A stretch of DNA of 64,000 nucleotides, taken from the NCBI RefSeq assembly GCF_009371985.2, contig NZ_VIKU02000003.1:248001-312000 (forward strand). Reading direction: 5' to 3'. Source of the DNA: Pelagihabitans pacificus (GTDB lineage: Bacteria > Bacteroidota > Bacteroidia > Flavobacteriales > Flavobacteriaceae). Positions within the stretch are counted from its first letter, which is position 1, and each line of letters begins with the position of its first letter. The position numbers were made by a program, and so were the translations under genes. The notes under the pieces were generated by a model. It was given only the letters and a program-made list of their open reading frames with translations. It was not told the DNA's origin and ran no database searches. Positions 1-7,934 of the stretch are shown piece after piece.

Positions 1-309
1 TCCTTGCTGCATGGAATTGAACTCGGCAAACTGATTCCTGATGCGTTCCACATAATTCTCAGCGCTGCGCTTGCGGTCCTTGACGTTTGCTATGATGGCG
101 TCATTGTCGGCCCGCAACTTTTCGAGGCCTTGTTTGAGCGATTCGATACGTTCGAACAGACTGTATGTCCTTGGTTCGCAGATATAGGAGTTCAGCTTCT
201 TCCGAAGCTGTAGCAGGTCTTTTTGGTGCCGCTCCAATTTGAGCACCAGGGCATTTTTTTCATATTCCCGAACGGAGCTGGGCCGGGCTAGGTTGCTGTC
301 GTTTGTCAT
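1..309 (-). CDS. Coiled-coil protein, C-terminus cut by window edge
   Basis: An open frame starts at the ATG complementary to 307-309 and runs off the left edge after 103 codons, so only the N-terminal part is seen. The product is hydrophilic, rich in Lys, Arg, Glu and Leu, and has heptad-like spacing of hydrophobic residues (LVLKLERHQKDLLQLRKKL, then SLKQGLEKLRADN), which suggests a long coiled coil. There is no signal peptide. I do not recognise the family. Cytosolic coiled-coil proteins of this kind are common in Flavobacteriaceae. The codon use matches the neighbours, so I take it as a real gene even though the stop is not visible. Confidence 0.6.
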   Translation of the reverse strand, partial: MTNDSNLARPSSVREYEKNALVLKLERHQKDLLQLRKKLNSYICEPRTYSLFERIESLKQGLEKLRADNDAIIANVKDRKRSAENYVERIRNQFAEFNSMQQG

Positions 310-511
310 GAAAAAAAATTTAGGGTTCGTAGAAAATTCGTACGGTGTTCTTAAGTTACGAAAAAAACAAATGCGTTAGACCATCGGAAGTACCACGTTA
401 CCAGACTTTAACGTTTTGTTCATAGTTAATTAAGATTTGGCAGCGTACTTTTATTTGGTAGTCCCAATCCTACGTCTTAATTTAAAGCTTGCTAAAAAAC
501 CCTTCTCCCCT

Positions 512-814
512 ATGAACATCAATTTTGAATACGATGGCGTCAAAGCCAGTAACCGACTGGAAATCCTGGCGGCCAAAAAAATCGAAAAATTATTTGATAA
601 GTACGATTTCATCGTTCGTGCCGATGTTTTTTTTAAGACCGAAAACACCTCCAAACCGGATAAGGGGATGATTTGCAACATGCGCCTGAGCGCCCCGGGA
701 CCCCGAATGTTCAGCGAGTCGAGTAACGGTTCCTTCGAGGCCTCCATCGCTCAATCTGCCGATGACCTGGAACGTCAGTTGCAAAAAAGGAAAGCAAAAA
801 TGAGGGCACGTTGA
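512..814 (+). CDS. HPF/RaiA-family ribosome-associated protein
   Basis: The product has 100 residues, starting MNINFEYDGVKAS. It has the beta-alpha-beta-beta-beta-alpha layout of the short hibernation-promoting factor/YfiA family: an N-terminal strand, a helix (LEILAAKKIEKLFDKY), strands through FKTENTS and CNMRLSAPGPRMF, and a C-terminal helix ending in a basic tail (RQLQKRKAKMRAR). Family members bind the decoding centre of idle 70S ribosomes and reduce translation during starvation. I chose the ATG at 512 over the upstream in-frame start at 437 because the 25 extra residues are hydrophobic, basic and foreign to the family. It has its own transcription unit and no partner nearby. The family call is fairly firm; the exact role (dimerising or monomer-stabilising) is not. 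Confidence 0.75.
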   Translation: MNINFEYDGVKASNRLEILAAKKIEKLFDKYDFIVRADVFFKTENTSKPDKGMICNMRLSAPGPRMFSESSNGSFEASIAQSADDLERQLQKRKAKMRAR

Positions 815-913
815 GGGTTTACAGTGAGCGGTAAAAAGGGCTCGGTGCCAAGTGTTCCAATGTATCCCTTGCTACTACTAAAGGGACTAACATGGATTTC
901 ATACTAGAATCGC

Positions 914-1285
914 TCAGTCGTCGATACCGTCGTCGTCCTCGAACTTGATTTCGGCCATCGTACGGTTCAATCGGTCTGAAAACGGATTGTATTTTAAGTC
1001 CAGCAACAGCTTCAAACGTCGCCGTTCCGGAATATCCAAGGTATCGAGTACACGCCGGCGGAATTCGATTTCGGCCATACGGTCCAAACGCTTCTGCTGC
1101 CGTTCCTCGGCGGTCAAGGAGATATCGGGGGCGAATTTTTCCATCACGGTATGCCGTTGCACCTGGGTCGCTTTATCGGTTTCCGTTTTCTTGGGAAGGT
1201 CTTGGGCGGTCATCACCGCAGCGCCAGCAAAAAAGAGGCACAGGCATACCACCCAACAGTGGGGTATTTTCATGTTAGTATTCAT
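914..1285 (-). CDS. Small secreted protein, member 1 of a four-member local family
   Basis: The product has about 123 residues with a Sec signal peptide ending near AVMTAQ, so it should be periplasmic or secreted. The mature part is short, charged and probably all-helical. It contains LTAEERQQKRLDRM and the family signature RRRVLDTLDIPERRRLKLLLDL. The next gene (1425-1769) carries the same signature, and the genes at 2479 and 20967 carry a more distant version. The small size, LTxxx motif and helical charge pattern recall periplasmic Spy/CpxP chaperones, but that is only an analogy. The start may instead be the Met at 1273, four residues downstream. The function is unknown. Confidence 0.65.
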   Translation of the reverse strand: MNTNMKIPHCWVVCLCLFFAGAAVMTAQDLPKKTETDKATQVQRHTVMEKFAPDISLTAEERQQKRLDRMAEIEFRRRVLDTLDIPERRRLKLLLDLKYNPFSDRLNRTMAEIKFEDDDGIDD

Positions 1286-1424
1286 ATAGGTTCTCGCAAT
1301 AAAAATACATACTTTCTTCAACCAATCGATAAATGACCGGTGCCCGTGCCTTTTATCGATACCAACGGTCGTTCATCGGGAAAACAACAGCCCGGGAAAT
1401 ACCCACCTGTTAACGTGTCACCCC

Positions 1425-1769
1425 CTACTCTTCAATATCTTCCTCGAACTTTGTATCGACAACCAGGATTTTCTGCAGGCGTTCCGTCCAGCCATTTTTA
1501 TGCAGGTCCTTTAGCAATTTTCGCCGCTTACGCTCGGAAATGTCCATGGTATCCAATATCTTTCGGGTACGTCGTAGTCGTTCCCTTTTGGCTTCTACGG
1601 ATAACAGATAGTCGGGCTCGAATCGAAAGATGGCAGGACCTTCGTCCTCCTCCCCTTGGGGCATGCCCACAGGCTTTTCGGGTTGCTCTTGGGAAGTTTG
1701 GGCAATACCGTCGGAAGTACCCAGTACCATACACCCCAAAACCATCAGCAAGGATAGTAACGTTCTCAT
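1425..1769 (-). CDS. Small secreted protein, member 2 of the same family
   Basis: The product has 114 residues. It starts MRTLLSLLMVLGCMVLG and has a signal peptide ending near DGIAQ. The mature chain has an acidic, proline-containing linker (about residues 25-45) and then RKILDTMDISERKRRKLLKDL, ending FEEDIEE. The C-terminal half aligns closely with the product of 914-1285 (LDT-[LM]-DI-x-ER-[RK], and a terminal KFE-acidic tail), so the two genes look like a tandem duplication on the same strand. I took the ATG at 1769 because it begins directly with the signal sequence; the 40 codons upstream in frame look non-coding. Function unknown. Confidence 0.7.
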   Translation of the reverse strand: MRTLLSLLMVLGCMVLGTSDGIAQTSQEQPEKPVGMPQGEEDEGPAIFRFEPDYLLSVEAKRERLRRTRKILDTMDISERKRRKLLKDLHKNGWTERLQKILVVDTKFEEDIEE

Positions 1770-1954
1770 TTTCTTGGTGTTCAGGTACAAGGTATAAAAA
1801 AAAGCAATACCGGTAAAGCCAAAAGCCGGGGCAATACTTTTTTGGTTTTCGACGGATGTACCCATAGATTTACCGGTGAATTTCGTCAATTATCGATACC
1901 TTTAGTGCGACTCTTATTACCAAGGGTGCCTTCTAAAAAAGCAAACAACAACGA

Positions 1955-2464
1955 ATGAAATCCATCTTATTGTTCCTCTTCATACTGAGTGCCCCACTTT
2001 GTGGCGTAGCGCAAAACAGCGGGGAAATCGCTTCCTCGGAAATAACCTTTGTCTACCTCTCCAACGATGTGGACGGCAGTGTGTCCGGTTTTACATCGGA
2101 CTCCCGAATCGATTTGGAGAATCCGTCCAACTCGGTCTTTAAGGGGTCGGTCGCGACGGAAACAATCAAAACGGGGAATTTTTTAAGGGACTGGTCGATT
2201 CGGGGCGGCAAGTACTTCGATGTGGACACCTACCCTACCATGAGCTTTGAAAGTACCTCTGTGAGCGCCGACGCTGAGGGATGGAAGGTAACGGGCGACC
2301 TCACCATTAAAAAGACGACCAAACCCATTACCATCAATTTCACGCGTAATGGGAACAAACTGACCGGTACCACCACCCTCTACTCGTCGGACTTCGGAAT
2401 CAATGTCAAAAAGAAAAAGGAAGACAACAAGGTCAAAGTAACCCTGGTCTTCCAGTTGAAATAA
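1955..2464 (+). CDS. YceI-family periplasmic lipocalin-like protein
   Basis: The product has 169 residues with a signal peptide (MKSILLFLFILSAPLCGVAQ). The rest is an antiparallel beta-barrel pattern typical of YceI: SSEITFVYLSN, an insertion with IRGGKYFDVDTYPTMSFES, then GDLTIKKTTKPITINFT and a closing strand KVKVTLVFQLK. YceI proteins bind polyisoprenoid or quinone-like lipids in an elongated barrel in the periplasm. The gene stands alone on the + strand, flanked on both sides by members of the small secreted-protein family on the other strand. TACCTTTA at about 1898 resembles a -7 element. Confidence 0.85.
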   Translation: MKSILLFLFILSAPLCGVAQNSGEIASSEITFVYLSNDVDGSVSGFTSDSRIDLENPSNSVFKGSVATETIKTGNFLRDWSIRGGKYFDVDTYPTMSFESTSVSADAEGWKVTGDLTIKKTTKPITINFTRNGNKLTGTTTLYSSDFGINVKKKKEDNKVKVTLVFQLK

Positions 2465-2478
2465 TAGCGCATCCGTAC

Positions 2479-2853
2479 TTATTCTACCTCGCCTACTACG
2501 ACCTGTACCGGCTGTATTTCCTTTTTTAACTCCCTATACCGTTGTAGCTGTGGCCTGGTCAAAATATTGGCCATTTCGGCGGTCTCCTGGTGCGATAGCT
2601 GCTGTAGCAGTTGCAGCTTATCCCGGGTGGTCATATCCAATGCGTTTATTTTTTGCCTGCGCAGCACGAACTCTTCGATTTTATTGTTAAAACGCACCAC
2701 CTGGTCGGCAGGCATTCCCAATGCTCCCTGATACTTACTACTGATGACCCGGGTCAAGGCGTCCGCCTCCGCATTGGATTGTTGCAAATAGGGGTCTTGG
2801 GCGTTGACAAAAAAAGTGATGAGGGCAAAGGCCAATGTGTATATATATTTCAT
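2479..2853 (-). CDS. Small secreted protein, member 3 of the local family
   Basis: The product has 124 residues with a clear signal peptide ending FFVNAQ. The mature part is helical: VVRFNNKIEEFVLRRQKINAL, then DKLQLLQQLSHQETAEMANIL and LQRYRELKKEIQPV. The segment from EFVLRR to EIQP matches the product of 20967-21401 in order and spacing (FLVRRREV ... LLKRLSSQETMEMADIL ... EYRRIKNEIQP). The block 'xRRxxx-LD-x6-LLxxL' is shared more loosely with the genes at 914 and 1425. Function unknown. It runs convergent with the YceI gene, with only 14 bp between the stops. Confidence 0.7.
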   Translation of the reverse strand: MKYIYTLAFALITFFVNAQDPYLQQSNAEADALTRVISSKYQGALGMPADQVVRFNNKIEEFVLRRQKINALDMTTRDKLQLLQQLSHQETAEMANILTRPQLQRYRELKKEIQPVQVVVGEVE

Positions 2854-3016
2854 AGGATATGTTTAAAATAATACTTTGTTTCATGATAATGTAAAAATCC
2901 CAAGCCAAATTCCTTGACGCATTTGAACGAATCCCTGACGGTATTCCCATTTTCTGTTCGTTCCCGCTATACGAAATCCAAAGGATTAGTACCTTCGCAT
3001 TTTCAAAATCGTATCA

Positions 3017-3976
3017 ATGGGGGTATGGATTCTTTTTATCGGCTTGGTCCTCGTGTTCCTGGCACTGGACCTAGGGGTATTTAACAAGAAAGCCCATGTA
3101 ATCAAAAGCAAGGAGGCCAGCATGTGGACGGCCGTTTGGGTAAGCATCGCCTTGGGATTCAGCGGGGTCATCTACTGGTTGTTTTCGAGTGGCCTAGTCG
3201 ACAACCCCACGGGGCTCACCCCAAATAATGCAGTACTTAAATACATTACGGGGTATTTGATCGAACTCTCGCTCAGTATCGATAATGTTTTTGTCATTGC
3301 CGTTATCTTTTCCTCCTTCAATATTCCATCCCTGTACCAACATAGGGTACTCTTCTGGGGTATCCTGGGGGCCATTATTTTTCGTGGCTTGACCATTTTA
3401 TTCGGGGTAGCGCTCATTAACAAGTTCGACTGGATCATCTATGTATTCGGGGTCTTTCTGCTATACACCGCCTTTAAGATGCTCAAGGGAGAGGACGAGG
3501 ATTTCGATCCCAAGAAGTCTTTTGTCTTCCGACAGGTAAAAAAAATATATCCCATCACCGGGACGATCAAAGGGGAGCAATTTTTTGTAAAACGCATGGG
3601 CATTACGGCCGCTACACCCTTGTTTATAGCCTTGGTCATTATCGAACTGACCGACATTCTGTTTGCATTGGACAGCATACCCGCCATTTTGGCGATCACC
3701 GCGGACCCTTTTATCGTGTTTAGTTCGAATATCCTGGCCATCCTTGGCCTTCGATCTATGTATTTTCTGGTATCCCGAATGCTCCAAAAGTTTCGCTTTA
3801 TCAACTACAGCCTGGTCGTCATCCTGGCCTTTGTCGGACTCAAAATGCTCTTCTCGCATCAAATTGAACTCCCGGAGTGGATTTCCTTGGCGGTGATTTC
3901 GGTTTCCTTGGTTGCAGGCATTGTGGCTTCCTTGCTAATCAAGGAGAAGGAAGAAGTGGTAGGTAACGAATCGTAA
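3017..3976 (+). CDS. TerC/Alx-family integral membrane protein
   Basis: The product has 319 residues with about nine hydrophobic segments. The two repeats of the family each carry a conserved acidic motif inside a membrane helix: IELSLSIDNVFVIAVIF near residue 90 and IELTDILFALDSIPAIL near residue 210. Family members (TerC, Alx, YceF/MeeF) are manganese or other metal-ion exporters or helpers in metallating exported proteins; the old tellurium-resistance name is misleading. The gene is monocistronic on the + strand. TACCTTCG at about 2991 resembles the -7 promoter element just upstream of the ATG. Confidence 0.9.
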   Translation: MGVWILFIGLVLVFLALDLGVFNKKAHVIKSKEASMWTAVWVSIALGFSGVIYWLFSSGLVDNPTGLTPNNAVLKYITGYLIELSLSIDNVFVIAVIFSSFNIPSLYQHRVLFWGILGAIIFRGLTILFGVALINKFDWIIYVFGVFLLYTAFKMLKGEDEDFDPKKSFVFRQVKKIYPITGTIKGEQFFVKRMGITAATPLFIALVIIELTDILFALDSIPAILAITADPFIVFSSNILAILGLRSMYFLVSRMLQKFRFINYSLVVILAFVGLKMLFSHQIELPEWISLAVISVSLVAGIVASLLIKEKEEVVGNES

Positions 3977-4109
3977 TGGGTATTGGCTACGACCTACTTA
4001 CGACGTGGGCGGAACGGTAATTTTCCTTTTCCTTGGTCACCAAGGCGATTCCCCAAACAAGGTTGAGGCCGTAGGACCGGGAACGGTACTTGCTCCTAAA
4101 TGGATACTT

Positions 4110-4538
4110 TCAAGCCCTCTTAAAGAGGAATCCGTAAAGCTTTCCCACGCCCCAGTTCCCCAACGGAAAATAAAGGGCGAAAAACAGTGCCATGGCCAAA
4201 CTGAAGTTTCGAATGTTGAAAAATTGGTCCAGTACATTATCGGGATAGGCATAGGAGGAACCAAGGGCGTAACCACCGAATTCCAACAATCCCATAGCGA
4301 TGAGTCCGTACGCATATTGGGCGTGAAAGGGTAGTTTTCGCAACAAGAGGGAAATGGGTACCATATAGAGCACATACACCGTCAGCACCTGCCACCAATG
4401 GGTAAATCGCGCAATTTCAACCTGGGTGCCGAACCAGTCCATTCCCATGCCCCAGAGGAAATAAACGATACAGTACAGCAGGAGTAACTTTTTATCTACC
4501 CGCAATTGTTCCCTCGCCCAAAAAATGAATTCATTCAT
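4110..4538 (-). CDS. Four-helix membrane protein at the distal end of the type III PKS cluster
   Basis: The product has 142 residues and four predicted transmembrane helices: about LLLLYCIVYFLWGMGM, VLTVYVLYMVPISLLL, GLIAMGLLEFGGYAL and LAMALFFALYFPLGNW. No enzymatic motif is visible. It overlaps the preceding gene (4531-4773) by 8 bp and is last in the minus-strand cluster, so it is probably co-translated. Such a protein could help move or tether a lipid-like product, but I infer that only from position. Family not recognised. Confidence 0.65.
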   Translation of the reverse strand: MNEFIFWAREQLRVDKKLLLLYCIVYFLWGMGMDWFGTQVEIARFTHWWQVLTVYVLYMVPISLLLRKLPFHAQYAYGLIAMGLLEFGGYALGSSYAYPDNVLDQFFNIRNFSLAMALFFALYFPLGNWGVGKLYGFLFKRA

Positions 4539-4773
4539 TGCGCGCTTTCCTGTTCTTAAGTTGTTCCCCTAAAAAACCTGCTTTGATCAACAATACCAGC
4601 CCAAGGAGCACCACACATAGCGAAAGGGTACCCAAGGATATCCACTTCCAGGAAGGGGCGTCGGAATGTTTTAAAAAACCGGATTCTACCACGGCGCACA
4701 ACCCAAAACCAAAGAGCGAGGCACCTACCCCACCCTGCCAGAGCCATCGTTTTTTGAGTTTGCGTCGATCCAT
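4531..4773 (-). CDS. Two-helix small membrane protein in the PKS cluster
   Basis: The product has 80 residues. It has a basic N-terminus (MDRRKLKKRWLWQ) and two hydrophobic helices separated by a short polar loop, and it ends with basic residues. It starts 3 bp after the ACP stop codon and overlaps the next gene by 8 bp, so it sits firmly in the operon. No known family could be named from sequence. A membrane anchor or assembly role for the cluster's product is a guess from context. Confidence 0.6.
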   Translation of the reverse strand: MDRRKLKKRWLWQGGVGASLFGFGLCAVVESGFLKHSDAPSWKWISLGTLSLCVVLLGLVLLIKAGFLGEQLKNRKARNE

Positions 4774-4776
4774 GAT

Positions 4777-5028
4777 TTATTCTTTTAATTTCCCATCGAT
4801 GATATCCAGGGCATCCTGCACGGTCTGCATCTGATCCATATCCTCATTTTCCAAGGTAATGTCGAAAGCATCCTCCACATCCAGGACGATGTCTACCAAA
4901 TTCGCCGAATTGATGTTCAACTCATTGATAAAGTGGCTGGAAGCCGAAATCTCGGTAACCGCAACATCTTCCGGCAAGTAAATCCGAATAATTTCCTTGA
5001 GTTTTGCGTATCTGTCCGTCTCCGTCAT
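4777..5028 (-). CDS. Acyl carrier protein of the type III PKS cluster
   Basis: The product has 83 residues, starting MTETDRYAKLKEIIRIYL. It is acidic and helical. The phosphopantetheine attachment Ser is at about residue 41 in LNINSANLVDIVLDVEDAF. The motif reads NSA instead of the usual DSL, which is typical of specialised ACPs rather than the housekeeping AcpP. It lies 70 bp downstream of the ketosynthase gene and 3 bp before a small membrane-protein gene. In the pathway it should carry the acyl chain worked on by the KS, dehydratase and SDR. I preferred the Met at 5028 over the start at 5058 because the ten extra residues do not fit an ACP N-terminus. Confidence 0.88.
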   Translation of the reverse strand: MTETDRYAKLKEIIRIYLPEDVAVTEISASSHFINELNINSANLVDIVLDVEDAFDITLENEDMDQMQTVQDALDIIDGKLKE

Positions 5029-5038
5029 AGGTGGTATA

Positions 5039-5066
5039 TTCCAAATTCCAAGCACCAAAATCCAAA
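5039..5066. repeat. Degenerate heptanucleotide tandem repeat
   Basis: Four consecutive 7-mers can be read: TTCCAAA, TTCCAAG, CACCAAA, ATCCAAA. They lie in the 70-bp gap between the KS and ACP genes. Similar seven-base periodic sequence occurs at 7889-7927 and inside a gene at 41815-41880. Confidence 0.5.
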
Positions 5067-5098
5067 GTGCTGATGTTGGAAATTAGTAGCTCGAGGAA

Positions 5099-6373
5099 TC
5101 AGTCGTTAAACTGGCTAAAAATAACACAAGCATTCACATCTCCAAAGCCAAAACTTGCTTTTGCCAGAATTTTAGGTTGGTGTAGGATCGTTTTTAAAGG
5201 GATTTTGGAACGATGGACGATTTCCTCGATCTCCGGATGCAGGTCCTCGCAATTGACGTTTCCGAACACCTGTCCCTTCCCAATCTGCAAGACGGATGCC
5301 ACACACTCCATGCTTCCGGCGGCGGCAAGGCCATGACCGAAAAGCCCTTTGAACGAATTCACAAAGGGAAAATCGGTTCCCGTATCCTGTAAGGCCTCAC
5401 TCCAGTTCCGGATTTCAATGGGATCTTTGCGTGTGGCGGTCAGGTGCCCGTTGATGGTATCTATTTCCGACACATGGATACCCGCATCCTCCGTAGCTTT
5501 CCGAATACAGCGCACCACCGATTCGCTATTCGGGGCCGTCATGCTCCCTTCACCACGTTGACCCCCGCTATTGACCGCACCCCCCAGAACTTCCGCGTAG
5601 ATGTTGGCACCGCGTTCCCGGGCACTTTCCAGGGATTCCAATACCAGGGCCCCTGCCCCGCTCCCCGGCACAAAGCCAGCAGCCGAAGCGCTCAAGGGCC
5701 GGCTCGCTTTCGAGGGATTCCCGTTATAGTTTCGCGGTAGAATGCGCATGCTGTCGAAACCGGCCCAGATGTAGGGTCCGCTATCGCTACAACTCCCGGT
5801 TAGCATGCGTTTTGCCTTTCCCGATCGAATGCGCTCATAGGCCATGAGTATCCCTTCAGTGCCCGTGGTACAGGCGGAGGAATTGGTGGTCACTTGATTG
5901 CCGGTTCCCAGTATGCCCCCTAAATAAGCACTGATGCCACTGGCCATGACCTGCATCACCGAGGTGCTGCCCAGACGACGTACATTGCCTTCATCGATGG
6001 CATAGATCGACTCCCGGAACTTATCGGCTCCCAGGATTCCCGTTCCAAAGATGATACCACTGTCCCAATCGGGGCGATCCTTGGGGGCGATGGGCAGGCC
6101 GGCATCGTTCCAGGCATCGGTGCCGGCGATGACGCCATAGACCAGACCACTGGCATTCAGTCCACGTAATTGCAAGGGTGAAAAATAGTGCTGCAGCAGA
6201 TTGTCCTTGATCAACGGTTCCCCGGCCACTTGACAGGAAAACTGCAATTGCTTGAGTTTCGGCTGAAAGCGAATACCACTGATACCATTTTGCAAGGAGT
6301 GGGTAAAAGCCTCCAGACCAACTCCGTTCGGGGCACAGATACCAAGCCCCGTGATCACCACGCGTTTATTCAT
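5099..6373 (-). CDS. Beta-ketoacyl-ACP synthase (KS) of the type III PKS cluster
   Basis: The product has 424 residues and the thiolase fold of FabF/KAS-II-type synthases. It starts MNKRVVITGLGICAPNGVG. The complete catalytic triad is visible: Cys168 in NSSACTTGTEGI, His310 in INGHLTATRKDPIE and His347 in KGLFGHGLAAAGS. It should catalyse decarboxylative condensation of malonyl-ACP with an acyl chain on the ACP encoded just downstream. There is no chain-length factor or second KS in the window, unlike aryl-polyene or flexirubin clusters, which carry several KS genes. Its start overlaps the dehydratase stop by 8 bp, so translation is probably coupled. Confidence 0.9.
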   Translation of the reverse strand: MNKRVVITGLGICAPNGVGLEAFTHSLQNGISGIRFQPKLKQLQFSCQVAGEPLIKDNLLQHYFSPLQLRGLNASGLVYGVIAGTDAWNDAGLPIAPKDRPDWDSGIIFGTGILGADKFRESIYAIDEGNVRRLGSTSVMQVMASGISAYLGGILGTGNQVTTNSSACTTGTEGILMAYERIRSGKAKRMLTGSCSDSGPYIWAGFDSMRILPRNYNGNPSKASRPLSASAAGFVPGSGAGALVLESLESARERGANIYAEVLGGAVNSGGQRGEGSMTAPNSESVVRCIRKATEDAGIHVSEIDTINGHLTATRKDPIEIRNWSEALQDTGTDFPFVNSFKGLFGHGLAAAGSMECVASVLQIGKGQVFGNVNCEDLHPEIEEIVHRSKIPLKTILHQPKILAKASFGFGDVNACVIFSQFND

Positions 6374-6815
6374 CGGCGGTATTTTTAAACATTCCGGAAA
6401 GAATCCCTTTACAGACCAGCTGTCCCTCTTCGTTATGCATTTTCACACTGCATTTCAACTTATTAAATCGAAAATACACCTTTTCGGAATGCACCGTTAC
6501 TTTTTCGCCGGGATAAACGGGCAGTAGAAATTCCATCTCCGAACTGCTTAGCCCCACTTGGAGGTTCGACATTGGGACCCCCTCCCCCTGCAACAGATAG
6601 ATACCCAAACAGACCAGGCCTATCTGGGCACAACATTCGGTCAATAAGACCCCTGGAGTAACCGGATGATCTTTAAAATGGCCTTGGTAAAAATACATTT
6701 CCCGGTGAAATGTAAAACTGCCGGTAGCGCCTTTCGTATCTACATGGGTCAATTCGTCCACAAAAAGAAAGGGTTTTTCGTAGGGTAAATGGGATACGAT
6801 GTGTTGATGGTTCAT
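6366..6815 (-). CDS. Hot-dog 3-hydroxyacyl-ACP dehydratase (FabZ-like)
   Basis: The product has 149 residues from MNHQHIVSHLPYEKPFLFVD. The N-terminal 'LPYEKPFLFVD' block and the active-site helix are characteristic of FabZ/FabA: His46 in YQGHFKDHPVTPGVLLTE, with the acidic partner at Glu60. It would dehydrate the beta-hydroxyacyl-ACP intermediate. The Met at 6815 fits the family length; the in-frame start at 6914 would add 33 unrelated residues and overlap the SDR gene. It is 76 bp downstream of the SDR gene and overlaps the KS gene by 8 bp. Confidence 0.87.
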   Translation of the reverse strand: MNHQHIVSHLPYEKPFLFVDELTHVDTKGATGSFTFHREMYFYQGHFKDHPVTPGVLLTECCAQIGLVCLGIYLLQGEGVPMSNLQVGLSSSEMEFLLPVYPGEKVTVHSEKVYFRFNKLKCSVKMHNEEGQLVCKGILSGMFKNTADE

Positions 6816-6891
6816 AGCGGTATTCAGTGCGCAGAAATGTAAGCAATAAATGGCAAACCTTGAATAGGAATCAGGGTACAAAACACCAAAA

Positions 6892-7710
6892 CTATCGCAA
6901 ACTTTCCCCGCCATCGACCTTGATGACCGTTCCCGTAATCCATTTCGCCTCTTGAGTGGTCAACAGATAAACGACATTGGCAACATCTTGGGGCGTGGTT
7001 AGCCTGCCGCTGGGGTTGCGTTCAAGGGCGTTCCCTTTCAAGAGTTCGCTTCCGGGAATGCTGCGGAACGACTTCGTATCGGTCACCCCTGCCTGGATGC
7101 AGTTGGCCTTGATACCCGAGGGCGCAAACTCCAGGGCGATATTCCGGGTAATCGCTTCCAAAGCGGCTTTCGCTGCCGAGACGGCCCCATAGTTGGCCCA
7201 GGCCTTGGTATTGCCCTCACTGGTAAAGGAAACGATCCGCGCATCGGCTGCAAAAAGCCCCGCATCTACCAGGGCTTTGGTCCAATCGTAGAGACTGATT
7301 GCCATCGCGTCCAAGGTAATCTGAAAATCCTGATGGTCCAATTCCTTTTCCCGTTCCGATTGCATGGGCTTGAGGTTTCCCTTGGCCAAACTGTGCACCA
7401 ATACCTTTACCTTGTTTTCTTCTCCCAACAACTCCTTTAGTTGGGATATCATGGCGTTCCGTTTCTCGGCGTTCACCGCATCCAAATTAAAGGAGTGCAA
7501 TGATACACCTCTTGAAGTAATTTCTTGGAAATGTGATTCAACTTCCTCTATATCAGACCTTCTATCTCTATGAACGATAACGATGTCATATCCGTGCCGC
7601 GCCAATTTCTTCGCGGTCGCCAGGCCTAGACCGCTACTGCCGCCTAGGATTAGGGCCGTTTCTGCGGCATCTTGATTGAAATTCGTGTCGTTTCCCTTTT
7701 TCATCTGCAT
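6892..7710 (-). CDS. SDR-family reductase with a Y-x6-K (enoyl-reductase-like) active site
   Basis: The product has 272 residues with a Rossmann fold: nucleotide-binding motif LILGGSSGLGLATAKKLA at about residues 20-37. The C-terminus GTVIKVDGGESLR is typical of short-chain dehydrogenases. The expected ketoreductase motif Y-x3-K is missing. Instead Tyr174 and Lys181 stand in YGAVSAAK, which is Y-x6-K, the arrangement of the enoyl-ACP reductases FabI and FabL. The LVHSLAKG loop also resembles FabI's VHSIA, and ANYGAVSAAKAALEAITR resembles the FabL active-site helix. It is therefore more likely the enoyl-reduction step than the keto-reduction step. No classical FabG lies in the cluster, so keto-reduction may be borrowed from primary metabolism. 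Confidence 0.82.
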   Translation of the reverse strand: MQMKKGNDTNFNQDAAETALILGGSSGLGLATAKKLARHGYDIVIVHRDRRSDIEEVESHFQEITSRGVSLHSFNLDAVNAEKRNAMISQLKELLGEENKVKVLVHSLAKGNLKPMQSEREKELDHQDFQITLDAMAISLYDWTKALVDAGLFAADARIVSFTSEGNTKAWANYGAVSAAKAALEAITRNIALEFAPSGIKANCIQAGVTDTKSFRSIPGSELLKGNALERNPSGRLTTPQDVANVVYLLTTQEAKWITGTVIKVDGGESLR

Positions 7711-7888
7711 AGTAATACTTAAGTCCTTGTCACCTGCTGCGCGCCGTTACGCAACCGTTTGTGCCTCCGCAAAAGCTATGGCGACACGCGGACGGCGGAC
7801 GAAGGTCCTGAAATCGTTTGCTATCTACAAATCGATTAAATATACGCATCTCCCCTTTTTTTAGACGAATGTATCCTCCTGATTTACT

Positions 7889-7927
7889 GGAAATCTTTGT
7901 GTTTGAACTTGACACTTGAACGTGTGC
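7889..7927. repeat. Heptad-like AT-rich repeat after the PKS stop codon
   Basis: Read on the minus strand, this stretch contains GTTCAAG, TGTCAAG, TTCAAAC and ACAAAGA in series, a seven-base periodic pattern. It is in the 224-bp gap between the type III PKS stop and the SDR start. I see no gene or clear terminator in the rest of that gap (7711-7934). Confidence 0.4.
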
Positions 7928-7934
7928 TTTCTTA

